A stretch of 64,000 nt of DNA from JACKEQ01 sp041389565 (GTDB taxonomy: Bacteria > Myxococcota_A > UBA796 > GCA-2862545): the NCBI GenBank assembly GCA_041389565.1, contig JAWKRP010000009.1, forward strand, positions 186,001-250,000. Reading direction: 5' to 3'. The notes beneath the pieces are model-generated. The model saw only the letters and a program-made list of their open reading frames with translations. It did no database searches and was not told the DNA's origin. A program made the translations under genes and the position numbers. This document shows, one piece after another, positions 34,529 through 45,528 of this stretch. Positions within the stretch are counted from its first letter, which is position 1. Every line of letters begins with the position of its first letter.

Positions 34529-35523
34529 AGCAGTCGGGCGACGCCCGAGAGCGCGGTGTCGGGCGAGAGCAGTCCCCTCACCTCCAGGAGCGCCGCTGAC
34601 ACGGCGTCCTCGCGGGCGACGAGCGAATCGAGCCGTGCGAGCAGGCCGGGCACGGTGACGTCCTGCACGAGCTCGGGCACGACCTCCCGTCCGAGCAGGA
34701 GGTTCGGGAGCGCGAGGTGTGGCACGCGGATCAGGCGCCGTGCGAGGGCGTACGAGAGCGCGGAGGTCTGGTAGGCCACGACCATGGGGACGCCCGCGAC
34801 GGCGAGCTCCAGGGTGGACGTTCCGCTGGCGGTGAGCGCGAATCGCACGTGCTGCGCGAGCTGAGCGACGGAGTCCACACGGGTGGCGTGCGGGACGACG
34901 GGCCGGAGCCCTGGTGGCACGGCTTCGACCACGGGCATGCCGAGCCTCGTGGCGGCTTCCGAGAACAGCGGGCCGAGCCGGGCGCGCTCGTCGGTCCGGG
35001 AACCTGCGGCGATGCCGAGCGCGTCGGGTCGGCGGGATCGCGGGGCGCGGCCGGCGGGATGGCCGGTGAACACGGCCTTCGGACCGAACAGGGCGGGCTC
35101 GAAGGGAAACAGGCACGCAAGCGCGTCGATGTTCCGGTGGATGCGGGCCGCCCGGTGCGGACGCCAGGCCCAGACCTGCGGAGCGACCCAGTGCACCACC
35201 CGGAGGCCCCGTGCGCGCAGTCGCGGTGCGAGACGCAGGGTGAACGACGGGCTGTCGATGGTGAGCACGGCGTCCGGACGCCACGCGACGATGTCGCGCT
35301 CGAGCCGATGCATCAGGGCGGCGAGCCGAGGCAGGCGGGGCACGATCTCTGCGAGCCCGACGAGCGACAGGGCGTCGATCGACGCCAGCGGGGTGACACC
35401 GGCGTCCAGGAGCGCCGGGCCGATGACGCCCGCGACCTCGGCGTGGAGGGTACGGACGAGCCGGGCGCCGAGCGCATCTCCCGAGCGCTCCCCTGCGAGC
35501 ACGACGAAGCGCGGGAGGGTCAG
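34519..35523 (-). CDS. lpxB: Lipid-A-disaccharide synthase, CTG start
   Basis: A 334-residue GT19 enzyme that joins lipid X to UDP-diacylglucosamine. It has VVLAGERSGDALGARL at the N-terminus, HWVAPQVWAWRPHRA, LFPFEP and the C-terminal TASGTSTLELAVAGVPMVV. No ATG exists in a sensible place; a CTG at 35523 shares CTGA with the lpxA stop and restores the first beta strand (TLPRFVVLAGE), whereas the next GTG would cut it. It is about 45 residues shorter than E. coli LpxB. Order lpxD-fabZ-lpxA-lpxB is the classical lipid A operon. Confidence 0.9.
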   Translation of the reverse strand: MTLPRFVVLAGERSGDALGARLVRTLHAEVAGVIGPALLDAGVTPLASIDALSLVGLAEIVPRLPRLAALMHRLERDIVAWRPDAVLTIDSPSFTLRLAPRLRARGLRVVHWVAPQVWAWRPHRAARIHRNIDALACLFPFEPALFGPKAVFTGHPAGRAPRSRRPDALGIAAGSRTDERARLGPLFSEAATRLGMPVVEAVPPGLRPVVPHATRVDSVAQLAQHVRFALTASGTSTLELAVAGVPMVVAYQTSALSYALARRLIRVPHLALPNLLLGREVVPELVQDVTVPGLLARLDSLVAREDAVSAALLEVRGLLSPDTALSGVARLLQP

Positions 35524-36308
35524 TGACCGAGCCCGCCCCGGCACACGCCCCGCTCGGAGGCACGGATGAAGGCCGCGAGCTCGGCGACCTCCGCGACGCC
35601 GGGATGGGCCTCGCCGGCGCGCATGAGAGCGACCTTGCGCGGCAGGCCTTCGACGAACAGCGTGCGCCAGGCGTCCTTGAGGGCGCTGATCACCTCGTTC
35701 GAGGCGCCTGCGCGGCGCAGCCCGATGATGTTCAGGCCGTACAGGCGGGCCCGATCCCCTTGTGCGAGCGTGAACGGCGGCACGTCCTGCGCGCACATCG
35801 CTCCGCCACCGACCATGGCGAGCCGACCCACCCGGCTGAACTGGTGCACGGCACACAGGCCGCCCAGGATGACGCCGTCTTCGATGGTGACGTGCCCCGC
35901 GATGGCGGCGCTGTTGGCGAACATGCAGTCGTTCCCGACCGTGCAGTCGTGGGCAACGTGGCTGTTGGCCATGAAGTAGTTGCGGTCGCCGATCGTGGTG
36001 AGGCCGGTGGAGGCGGACGATCCGCGGTGCGCGGTGGTGAACTCGCGGAACACGTTGCCCTTCCCGACCACGAGGCGTGTGTCGGCAGAGGGGTCGTGCT
36101 TGAGATCCTGCGGGAGGTCGCCCAGCACGACATGCGCGTGCAGCACGGTGCCCTCGCCCACCGTGGTGGTGCCGTGGATCACGCTGTGCGGCCCGACCTT
36201 CACGCCGTTCGCGAGGGTGACTCCGGCGCCGATGATGGCGTACGGCCCGACCTCGACGTCGCCGAGCACGGCTCCGGGATCGACCACGGCGGTGGGATGG
36301 ATGGCCAT
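35520..36308 (-). CDS. lpxA: UDP-N-acetylglucosamine O-acyltransferase
   Basis: A 262-residue left-handed beta-helix acyltransferase, the first step of lipid A synthesis. Hexapeptide repeats run from IHPTAVVDPGAVLGDVEVGP through VIHGTTTVGEGTVLHAHVVL. The catalytic histidine lies in NSHVAHDCTVGNDC, and GNVFREFTTAHRG matches the family. A helical C-terminal domain follows (LRRAGASNEVISALKDAW). ATG at 36308 has GGGAG five bases upstream and begins 2 bases after the fabZ stop. Confidence 0.95.
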   Translation of the reverse strand: MAIHPTAVVDPGAVLGDVEVGPYAIIGAGVTLANGVKVGPHSVIHGTTTVGEGTVLHAHVVLGDLPQDLKHDPSADTRLVVGKGNVFREFTTAHRGSSASTGLTTIGDRNYFMANSHVAHDCTVGNDCMFANSAAIAGHVTIEDGVILGGLCAVHQFSRVGRLAMVGGGAMCAQDVPPFTLAQGDRARLYGLNIIGLRRAGASNEVISALKDAWRTLFVEGLPRKVALMRAGEAHPGVAEVAELAAFIRASERGVCRGGLGH

Positions 36309-36310
36309 GG

Positions 36311-36739
36311 CTACTCCCTGTCCACGGTGGCCATGAAGGTGCCCGTGGCTGCGCGCTTTCCGCCGACCCGGGCGGTGCCCGAGAAAGTCCACATGCGGTG
36401 CCGCTCTTCGACGACCTCGACCTCGAGCTCGAGCACGTCGCCGGGACGGACCATCTGGCGGAACCGCATCTTGTCCATGCCGACCAGGTAGACGTTGCCG
36501 CCCGCCCGCTCCGCGTTGGCCGACGCGAACACGATCCCGGCCGTCTGTGCGAGGGCCTCGCTCATGAGCACACCCGGCAGGATGGGCTCGCCGGGGAAGT
36601 GACCCACGCACCAGAACTCGTCGTCGCGCACGTACTTCCGCGCGACGGCCCGCTTCCCGGGCTCGATCTCCACGACCTCGTCGACCATGAGCATGGGCGC
36701 ACGGTGTGGAATCAGGGCCTCGATCTCAGCTCGCTTCAT
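36311..36739 (-). CDS. fabZ: 3-hydroxyacyl-ACP dehydratase FabZ
   Basis: A 142-residue hot-dog-fold dehydratase of fatty acid elongation. The catalytic histidine and glutamate are in VGHFPGEPILPGVLMSEALA, and the N-terminal IPHRAPMLMVDEV is standard for the family. Set between lpxD and lpxA, it competes with LpxA/LpxD for hydroxyacyl-ACP, so co-expression balances phospholipid and lipid A. The ATG shares ATGA with the lpxD stop. Confidence 0.96.
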   Translation of the reverse strand: MKRAEIEALIPHRAPMLMVDEVVEIEPGKRAVARKYVRDDEFWCVGHFPGEPILPGVLMSEALAQTAGIVFASANAERAGGNVYLVGMDKMRFRQMVRPGDVLELEVEVVEERHRMWTFSGTARVGGKRAATGTFMATVDRE

Positions 36740-37770
36740 TCTTCCTTCCCATCGGCTGGACCTTCTACCTTCCGACGCAGCCGTTCGACCACCCGCAGGG
36801 CGTCGGGGAGCTGACGCAGGGCGGCGACTTCGCGCAACCAGAGCGCGTAACGGCGTGCTGGAGAGCCTCCGAGCCGAACACCGCTCGGCACGTCGCGGCT
36901 GGCGCTCGCGAGGCCTGCGAACACCACGTCGTCGCCGACCTCGATGCCGTCGATGACCGCGGTTCGGCCGGCCATGACGACGCGGTTGCCGAGCTTCGCC
37001 CCTCCGGCCACGCCCGCGAACGCGGCGAGCAGGCAGTGCGCGCCGATACGGACGCCGTGGGCGACCTGGACGAGGTTGTCGAGTCGCGTGCCCTGGCCGA
37101 TGTGCGTCTCGTCGAGCGCCGCGCGGTCGACACAGGCGTTCGCCCCCACCTCGACCTCGTCCTCGAGCCGCACGGTGCCGAGCTGTGGCACGCGGAGCAC
37201 GCCCTGGCGGCCGACCACATGCCCGAATCCGTCGGCCCCGATGATGGCGCCGGGCTGGATCCAGACGCGCTCGCCGAGGATGCAGCGCTCCATGACGACG
37301 GCGTGCGGCATCACCCGGCTGCGCGCGCCGATGACCGCGTTGCGCCCGATGAACGCGTGCGCACCGACCCAGGCGCCCGCGTGGACGTACGCGCCGGCCT
37401 CGATGACGGCGAACGGCCCGATGGTGGCGCCCTCGACGGTGGCTGCGGGGTCGACGAAGGCCGTGGGGTGCGTGCCGGGCTCGGGCCACTCGAGCGGCAC
37501 CATGTGGGCCGCAGCGATGGCGTAGGCGAACCGGGGATTGGGGTGACGAAACGCGACGGCGCCCTCGGGAACGGCCATGTCGGGCTTCACGATCACGGCG
37601 CCGGCGCGGGTCGTGGCGAGCGCGCCGAGCCAGCGGCCCCCGGTACAGAACGTGAGGTCGGCGGGGCCGGCGGTCCCGAGCGACGCGACGCCCGTGAGCG
37701 GACGGTCCTCGGGCCCCTCGCACGCGGCGCCGATCCACCCGGCGACCGTGCCCGTGGTGATGCCGCTCAT
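36736..37770 (-). CDS. lpxD: UDP-3-O-acylglucosamine N-acyltransferase
   Basis: A 344-residue trimeric acyltransferase adding the second acyl chain in lipid A synthesis. The N-terminal uridine-binding domain is followed by hexapeptide repeats (THPTAFVDPAATVEGATIGP), GADGFGHVVG, the catalytic-histidine segment LDNLVQVAHGVRIG and a C-terminal helix (about 310-335). ATG at 37770 follows the skp stop by one base. Length and domain order are normal. Confidence 0.95.
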   Translation of the reverse strand: MSGITTGTVAGWIGAACEGPEDRPLTGVASLGTAGPADLTFCTGGRWLGALATTRAGAVIVKPDMAVPEGAVAFRHPNPRFAYAIAAAHMVPLEWPEPGTHPTAFVDPAATVEGATIGPFAVIEAGAYVHAGAWVGAHAFIGRNAVIGARSRVMPHAVVMERCILGERVWIQPGAIIGADGFGHVVGRQGVLRVPQLGTVRLEDEVEVGANACVDRAALDETHIGQGTRLDNLVQVAHGVRIGAHCLLAAFAGVAGGAKLGNRVVMAGRTAVIDGIEVGDDVVFAGLASASRDVPSGVRLGGSPARRYALWLREVAALRQLPDALRVVERLRRKVEGPADGKEE

Positions 37771-37771
37771 G

Positions 37772-38287
37772 TCACTTCTGGGCGGCGTTGTACCGCTGAA
37801 CGAGCTCGTCGGTCATGTCGATGGTGGTGCCGCCCATGTACACGACGGCCGCACGGTCGAGCACGATGTCGTAGCCCTTGTCCTTCGCGAGCTTCTCGCT
37901 GATGGCGCGCATCTTCACGTCGAGGTCTTGCAGCATCGTGTAGTAGGTCTGCTGCATCTCGACCTCGTACTTCTGGTTGAGCTGGAGGAACTGCTGCTCC
38001 TTGGCGGCCAGCTTCTTCTCCTCCTCCATCTTCTGGGCATCGGAGAGCACGAGCGCGCGGCTCTGGAAGTCCTTGAACTCCGTCTGGAGCTGCTCTTCGA
38101 GCTTCTTCAGCTCGCCGAGACGGCTGGAGTACATGTTGTCGAGCTTCGTCTGGGCGGCCTTCCCCTCGTCGGTCTCGTTGACCGCACGCTGGAAGTCGAC
38201 GACGGCGATCCCGCCCGCGAGCGCGACGCTGGGCGTGGAGAGGCTGGACAGGACGATGAAGAGGGCGATGGCGAGCGCACGGATCAT
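37772..38287 (-). CDS. skp: Periplasmic chaperone Skp/OmpH
   Basis: A 171-residue protein with a signal peptide (about residues 1-26, ending SVALA) and a mature part that is almost all coiled coil rich in Lys, Glu and Gln (KKLEEQLQTEFKDFQSRA), as expected for the tentacle chaperone that carries outer-membrane proteins to BamA. The ATG at 38287 is chosen because AGGAGA lies 8 bases upstream; the frame stays open 29 codons further. TCCT/AGGA (38298-38308) can pair around a 3-base loop over this site. bamA lies upstream across 115 bases. Confidence 0.9.
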   Translation of the reverse strand: MIRALAIALFIVLSSLSTPSVALAGGIAVVDFQRAVNETDEGKAAQTKLDNMYSSRLGELKKLEEQLQTEFKDFQSRALVLSDAQKMEEEKKLAAKEQQFLQLNQKYEVEMQQTYYTMLQDLDVKMRAISEKLAKDKGYDIVLDRAAVVYMGGTTIDMTDELVQRYNAAQK

Positions 38288-38402
38288 TTGCGGGTTCTCC
38301 TCGCAGGACGGACACGGACCCGCCTGGTAGCGGGTTCGAGGGCTCGATGCCATAACGGCCGAGCCGTGCTGCATATTTCCTGGGGCACCGGGAAGCCGAC
38401 GC
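38288..38402. other. Intergenic region between bamA and skp
   Basis: This 115-base gap is the largest inside the envelope operon. It contains the skp ribosome-binding site and a few short GC-rich inverted repeats, none followed by a T-run. A promoter for skp-lpxD-fabZ-lpxA-lpxB would fit here, but I could not identify convincing -35/-10 boxes. Confidence 0.4.
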
Positions 38403-40880
38403 TCAGAAGAAGCTGCCGATGCTGAAGTCGAAGACGCTCTTGCGCTCGTCTTCGAAGGGCTTGAGGGGGATGCCGTACTCGAAGCGCAGCGGCCCGATGG
38501 GTGACCGCCAGCGAACGCCCGCGCCGACCGCCGTACGGAGGCCGAGCGGGTTGAGCGTACCCTTGTTCCAGGGGTCGCCGAAGGTGTTCCCGGCGTCGAA
38601 GAACACGACCGCGGACACGCCGGCCTGGCGGATGACGGGCGCTTCGATCTCGAAGTTGTTCACCCAGGTCTGGGTGCCGCCCACGATGATGCGGTCGTCG
38701 GCGCGATCGGGGTCGTCGGAGCTGACCGCGCGGATGCTCGGGCCGAGCGAGAACCAGTTGAAGCCGCGCACGCTGTTGATGCCGCCCGCGCGGTAGCGGT
38801 GGATGAACGGGATGACCCGCCCATCGGTGCTGATGATCTGGCCGACCGTGCTGTTGACGCGCAGCACGAGGCGGTCGGAGTTCTTGATGAGCGGCTGGAA
38901 GTACCGGACGTTCAGGCGGTTCTCGATGAAGTTGAACTCGCCTCCGAGCAGGTTGAGCACCTTGTCGTCGGAGATGCGGAACCCGCCGGCCAGGCTGGAC
39001 GAGAGCGAGACGAACACACCCTGGGTGGCGAAGATGCGGTTGTTCCGCTTGTCGATGTTGAGCGAGAGCCCGAGGCTCGACGTGATGCCGTTCCGGTACA
39101 GGTCGCCGCCGAGGAGGCGCTTGCGGAAGGGGTCGATGTTCGTGAGACCCACGTCCTCGATGGTGTACTCGAGCCGGAGCTGCACGTCGTCGCGCTTGTC
39201 GAGGTAGCGACCGACGGCGAGCGAGCCGCCGCGCTGGAACTCGTTCAGGCCGTTGCTGACCTGGAACTGCCCGAACCGGCGGTCGATGCTGTAGGCGTTG
39301 ATCTGGAACGACCAGCGCGTGTCGAGGAAGTACGGGTCGACGAACGACAGGTTGAACTGCTGGCGGAGGCGCGAGTAGTTCACGGCCAGCGACATGCCCC
39401 AGCCGAGCCCGAGGAAGTTGTTCTTGCTGACGTTGGCGTTGAAGACGAAGTTCTCGAGGTTGCTGTACCCCATGCCGAGCGAGAACGAGCCGGTGGGCTG
39501 CTCGCTGACCTGGAAGTTGAGGTCGAGCACATCGGGCCCGTCTCCACGGGGCGTGGAGATGTTCACCTCGTCGAAGAACCCGAGCCGGGAGAGCCTGGCG
39601 CGCGACGCGTTGATGAGCGAGCCCCGGTAGAGGTCGCCTTCGTCGATCTGGATCTCGCGCCGCACGACCTTGTCGAACGTGGGGTCGTTCCCGGTGATGT
39701 TGATCCGGCCGATCCGGATCTTCTCGCCCATCGAGATGTCGTAGACGATGTCGACCGTGCGGGTCTCGGGGTCGGGCTCGGAGAGCGGGACGACGTTGAC
39801 GAAGGCGTAGCCCTGGTCGCGGTAGAGCGACGCGATGTTCTCGCCGACGGTGTGGATGAGGCTGTACTTGAAGACCTCACCTTCGGCGATGCGTTCGGCG
39901 CGGGGGTCGAAGTTGAGGCCGGGCAGGAACTTGCGGCGCCCGGTGTACTCGCGCCAGGTCTCCTCCTGGACCTCGTGGACGGGACGGCCGAGCGCGATGT
40001 CCTGCGCGGCTTCCCCGGTGAGGCCTTCCTCGGGCAGGAACTCGCCGCTGACCGAGACCTTCCCGAAGTCGTACCGCTCCCCTTCTTCGATGTTGTAGCT
40101 GATGAAGATGAAGCGCTTGTCGGGCGACAGGTAGACCTTCGGCGGGTCGACCTTGACGTCGACGTAGCCTTCTTCGAGGAACACCGCGGTGACGACCTGC
40201 TGGTCGGCGTCGAGCTGCTCCCGACGGAAGGTGCCGGTGTTCGTGAGCCAAGGGAGGAAGCCGCCTTCCTTCACCTGGAGGAAGCGCTTGAGCTTGCTCT
40301 GCGGGATGTGGTCGTTCCCGTGGAACTCGATGCGCTGGACGAGGACCTTGCGGTTCTCCTGGATCTGGAACTTCAGGTCGACCTGGTCGTCGGCGACATC
40401 GATGCGCTCGACCTCTACATCGGCGAGGTAGTACCCCTTCTCGACGTACAGGTCGCGGATGGCCGACACGTTGTCGGCGACCTTCGCATCGTTCAGGACG
40501 CTGAAGCTGCGGAGGTCCATCACCTCGCGCACGTCGTCTTCGTCGATCTTCTTGTTGCCGACGATGAGGACCTCGCGGATGGCGGGCTTCTCGCGGACGA
40601 CGAACAGGAGCTCGACCGTGCCGTCGTCGGCTTCGGTCTTCTCGACGACGACATCCTGGAAGAACCCCGTGTCCCACACGGACTTCAGGTCGCGCCGGAC
40701 CTTCTCGGGCGTGAGCGTGTCTCCGCGACGCAGCCCGATGTTCGACAGGACGGCGGCCTCTTCGATGCGCCGCGTGCCTTCGACCGACACCTTGCCCACC
40801 TTCCCGGTGGCTTCGGCCGGGGCTTCGGCGTGTGCAGCGCCGGACAGGAGCATCGCGAGGAGCAGGAACAGGGCCTTCAC
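38403..40880 (-). CDS. bamA: Outer membrane protein assembly factor BamA
   Basis: An 825-residue Omp85 protein that inserts beta-barrel proteins into the outer membrane. It has a signal peptide (cut near AHA18), POTRA domains over about residues 25-430 (for example VGKVSVEGTRRIEEAAVLSN) and a C-terminal 16-stranded barrel. The barrel has the conserved loop-6 motif in INSVRGFNWFSLGP and ends with aromatic IGSFF. The start is GTG at 40880, sharing GTGA with the lolD stop. Position between lolD and skp is standard for deltaproteobacterial-type genomes. Confidence 0.96.
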   Translation of the reverse strand: MKALFLLLAMLLSGAAHAEAPAEATGKVGKVSVEGTRRIEEAAVLSNIGLRRGDTLTPEKVRRDLKSVWDTGFFQDVVVEKTEADDGTVELLFVVREKPAIREVLIVGNKKIDEDDVREVMDLRSFSVLNDAKVADNVSAIRDLYVEKGYYLADVEVERIDVADDQVDLKFQIQENRKVLVQRIEFHGNDHIPQSKLKRFLQVKEGGFLPWLTNTGTFRREQLDADQQVVTAVFLEEGYVDVKVDPPKVYLSPDKRFIFISYNIEEGERYDFGKVSVSGEFLPEEGLTGEAAQDIALGRPVHEVQEETWREYTGRRKFLPGLNFDPRAERIAEGEVFKYSLIHTVGENIASLYRDQGYAFVNVVPLSEPDPETRTVDIVYDISMGEKIRIGRINITGNDPTFDKVVRREIQIDEGDLYRGSLINASRARLSRLGFFDEVNISTPRGDGPDVLDLNFQVSEQPTGSFSLGMGYSNLENFVFNANVSKNNFLGLGWGMSLAVNYSRLRQQFNLSFVDPYFLDTRWSFQINAYSIDRRFGQFQVSNGLNEFQRGGSLAVGRYLDKRDDVQLRLEYTIEDVGLTNIDPFRKRLLGGDLYRNGITSSLGLSLNIDKRNNRIFATQGVFVSLSSSLAGGFRISDDKVLNLLGGEFNFIENRLNVRYFQPLIKNSDRLVLRVNSTVGQIISTDGRVIPFIHRYRAGGINSVRGFNWFSLGPSIRAVSSDDPDRADDRIIVGGTQTWVNNFEIEAPVIRQAGVSAVVFFDAGNTFGDPWNKGTLNPLGLRTAVGAGVRWRSPIGPLRFEYGIPLKPFEDERKSVFDFSIGSFF

Positions 40881-41566
40881 GAGGCCTCCTGCACGACGCC
40901 GTCGACCAGCCGCAGGACTCGGGGGAACTGCTCGGCGAGGTCGATCGAGTGCGTGACGACGACCAGGGTGCTGCCGAGCTGTCGGTTGAGTTGCAGCATC
41001 AGGTCGAAGACTCCAGCGGCCGTCTCGGGATCGAGGTTCCCGGTGGGTTCGTCGGCCAGGACGAGGCCGGGGCCCATAACCAGGGCGCGAGCGAGCGCTA
41101 CCCGCTGCTGCTCCCCGCCGGACAGGGCTCCCGGGCGATGATCGAGCCGATGCGCCAGCCCCACCGAGCGCAACAGGACCTCCGCGCGCTTCCGGGCCAC
41201 GGACTCGGGCGTTCCGGACAGCCGGACGGGCATCATCACGTTGCCGAGGGCGGTCTGCTCGCGGAGCAGGTTGTGCGCCTGGAACACGAAGCCGATGCGC
41301 CGGTTGCGGATGCGGGCGCGCTGGTTGAAGCCCATCGAGCCGACCTCGTGGCCGTCGAGCTTGAGAGTGCCCGACGTGGGGCGGTCGAGCAGGCCGAGCA
41401 GGTGCATGAGCGTGGACTTGCCGGACCCGGACTGCCCGACGACCGCGACCATCTCCCCGGGCGCGATGTCTGCCGTGAGGCCGTCGAGCACGACGATTTC
41501 GCGGCCACCCAGGCTGTGGACCCGACGGAGACGCTCGATCTCGATGCGCACGCCCGACTCGCTCAT
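40877..41566 (-). CDS. lolD: Lipoprotein-releasing ABC transporter ATPase LolD
   Basis: A 229-residue ATPase powering release of lipoproteins from the inner membrane. It has Walker A GQSGSGKSTLMHLLGLLD, signature LSGGEQQRVALARAL and Walker B LVLADEPTGNLD. MacB-type ATPases look alike, but overlap with a LolC/E-type permease (ATGA) and with bamA supports LolD. No TolC or MacA gene is nearby. Confidence 0.92.
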   Translation of the reverse strand: MSESGVRIEIERLRRVHSLGGREIVVLDGLTADIAPGEMVAVVGQSGSGKSTLMHLLGLLDRPTSGTLKLDGHEVGSMGFNQRARIRNRRIGFVFQAHNLLREQTALGNVMMPVRLSGTPESVARKRAEVLLRSVGLAHRLDHRPGALSGGEQQRVALARALVMGPGLVLADEPTGNLDPETAAGVFDLMLQLNRQLGSTLVVVTHSIDLAEQFPRVLRLVDGVVQEAS

Positions 41567-42944
41567 TCGACGCGGAGCCCCTTCACGGGGTCGAGCATCG
41601 CAGCGATGGACGCGGGCACGAAGGTGCTGCCGAGGCTCGCCAGGAACGCGCCGATGGCGATCATCACGACGTTGATGGGCTCCACGACCACGGGGAGCGT
41701 GGAGAGGTAGTACACGTCGGTCTCGAGCGGCCAGCCGTACGCCCACAGCGCCCAGCACCCGAACATGCCGACAATGGTGCCGAGCACCACGCCTACGGCC
41801 CCGATGAAGCTGCCTTCCATCACGAACACGCGCAGGATGGACAGATCGCTCGCGCCCATGGCCTTGAGGATGGCGATCTCGCGGATCTTGGTGAGCACGA
41901 CCATGATGAGGGTGCTGATGATGAGGAGAGCCGAGACGAACACGATCATCGACAGGATGGCGCCCATCACGAACTTCTCGAGGCGCAGGGCATCGAAGAG
42001 CTTGTCGTTCAGCTCCTGCCAGTCTTTCGTGTAGTGCGGGTACCCGAGCTTCTCCTCGATGGCCGCTCCGATGCGGTCGACCCCGTAGATGTCGTCGACC
42101 TTGACCTCGATGGCGTTCACGGTGGGCCCGATCTTCAGGAAGTCCTGGGCATCGGCGTTGTTCACGTACGTCCACTTGTTGTCGTACTCGAACATGCCGG
42201 AGTCGAAGACCCCCGCGATGCGGAAGGTCTTCACGGTGGGCGTGAACCCACCCAGCACGCCGACCCCCGCTCCGGCGGGGTTGATCAGCTGCACCTTGTC
42301 GCCCGGCCGCACGGTGAGGGCCTCTTGCAGCTGCGAGCCGATGAAGATGCCCGGGAACGAGAGGTCGTCGGGGTCGAGCTCCGGGTTGAGCGGCGGCAGC
42401 TTGTCGGCGATGCGGGCGAAGGCCGCGTTCTTCTCTTCGAGGGTGGTGAGCTCGCCGTCGTAGCCGAAGGTGAGATCGTCGCGCAGGTGCGTGACGTCGG
42501 GCGTGCGCACGGGATCGACGCCCTTGAGGATGATGCCGGTGTGCCCGAACTGACTGCGGATCATCATCTCGGTGTAGACGAAGGGAGCGGCCTTCACGAC
42601 GCCCGGCACGCTCTCGACCTCGTCGCAGATCCGGTCGGGGTCGACCACGTACCCTCCGTGTCGCATCACCACGATGTGGGCGTTCGAGCCGAGGATCTTG
42701 TCGCGGAGATCGATCTCGAAGCCCGCCATCACCGCGATCACGCAGTTCAGCACGGCGACACCGACAATCACCGCGATGATCGCGATGAGCGTGGTGATGT
42801 TCGTGAGCACGCTCGTGCGCTTCGGCCGGAGATGGTCCCACGCGATCCACCACTCCGCCCAGAACGGCGGAGCGGGCCGGAGCGGTGGGAGCGCCTCGAA
42901 GTCCGGGAGGACGTGCGGGACGCGCATCTCGGGCTCGGACAGGC

Positions 42945-42948
<4 letters not shown>
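41563..42948 (-). CDS. lolC: Lipoprotein-releasing ABC transporter permease LolC/E
   Basis: A 461-residue permease with four membrane helices: one near residue 55 (TLIAIIAVIVGVAVLNCVIA), a large periplasmic domain, then three near the C-terminus. RPKRTS just before the first helix is typical of LolC/E. There is only one permease, so the complex may be a homodimer of the LolF type. An N-terminal cytoplasmic extension of about 45 residues, proline-rich, is longer than in E. coli. Both ends overlap neighbours as ATGA. Confidence 0.9.
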
Positions 42949-44531
<1,583 letters not shown>

Positions 44532-44619
44532 CTTCGGTCCCGTGTGAGACCGGGGGACTAACGCGCTCGCGCCAGCGGGGCGCGTTCGGGGCTGACCCCG
44601 CGCCCCCCCGCCGTGGGGC

Positions 44620-45498
44620 TCACCACTCGGAGAGGATCTGCGACAGCGTCTCGTCGTCGACGTAGAGGTCGGCCACGGCGGGCTGCTCGAGCAACCACTC
44701 CGACAGGGCCGTGGCCTTGCGGTCGTCGCTCATCGGCGTGGCGAGGATGCTGGCGACGCCCGAGCCGAGCTCTTCGGCCTCGTGATCGTCTTCGAGCTCG
44801 AGCTCGTCGCGATCGACCAGGAGCTTGAGCAGGCTGACGGCCTCGGCCACCGGACCCATCATCTGGTCGCCCTGCTTGGGCTCGGAGCGCGGAAGGTCGG
44901 GCATCGGGACCTCTTCGGTGACGGGAGCGACGGGATCGGCATCCTCGTCGTCGAGGTTCTTGAGCGCCTGGAGCAAGGCAGCGAGCCCCTTGGGGCCGGG
45001 CGACTCGTCTTCGGGCTCGGGCTCCTCGAAGTCGTCGGTGATCTCGCGCTCTTCGGTGAGCAGCGCGGCGTCGGGCACGTCGCCGGCGATCGCTTCGAAG
45101 GTGGTCTCGTCGCCCCAGTCGAGCTCGTCTTCGTCGGGGCTCTGGTTCCGCGGACCGCCCGCTTCGGGCACACCGGCGGGCAGACGCACGGGGATCTCGG
45201 CCTCGAGCGGGTACAGCAGGCCGTTCTCGACGTCTTCGAGCCCGGCGTTCAGGAACAGCTTGCCGTCACGCACTGCGACGACGGCATCCTGCAGCTGCGC
45301 CGGAGCCCCATCGATCGCGGCCTGGCACTTGAAGAGGATGTCGAGCTTGTTCAGCTCGACGCCCTCGGCCAGCTCGATCGTTCCGTCTGCGGGCACCGGG
45401 AGGGCCGCGAACCGGAGCTGAATGTCCTCGAGATCCGCCGAGAGCTCGAGCTCGAACCCGCGGTCGGAGAACCAGGTGAGAGTCGCCGTGCCAGACAT
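44620..45498 (-). CDS. Acidic protein of unknown function
   Basis: A 292-residue soluble protein I do not recognise. Residues 1-110 look like a folded beta-rich domain (TATLTWFSDRGFELELSADL). Residues 120-215 are a strongly acidic, proline-containing linker. The last 75 residues are helical (GSGVASILATPMSDDRKATA) and end in LSQILSEW. There is no signal peptide or membrane segment. It sits between prfB and lysS on the same strand with gaps of 30 and 88 bases. Confidence 0.6.
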   Translation of the reverse strand: MSGTATLTWFSDRGFELELSADLEDIQLRFAALPVPADGTIELAEGVELNKLDILFKCQAAIDGAPAQLQDAVVAVRDGKLFLNAGLEDVENGLLYPLEAEIPVRLPAGVPEAGGPRNQSPDEDELDWGDETTFEAIAGDVPDAALLTEEREITDDFEEPEPEDESPGPKGLAALLQALKNLDDEDADPVAPVTEEVPMPDLPRSEPKQGDQMMGPVAEAVSLLKLLVDRDELELEDDHEAEELGSGVASILATPMSDDRKATALSEWLLEQPAVADLYVDDETLSQILSEW

Positions 45499-45528
45499 TC
45501 TCGCGCCTTAACCCAACCGGGTTCGGGG

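Noticed and set aside
44587..44600. Hairpin CGGGG/CCCCG between the 44620 gene and lysS as a terminator
   Set aside because: Only five base pairs and no following T-run; such stems arise often by chance at this GC content.
45510..45523. Hairpin AACCC/GGGTT after prfB as a terminator
   Set aside because: Five base pairs with a weak stem and no T-run; I could not separate it from chance.
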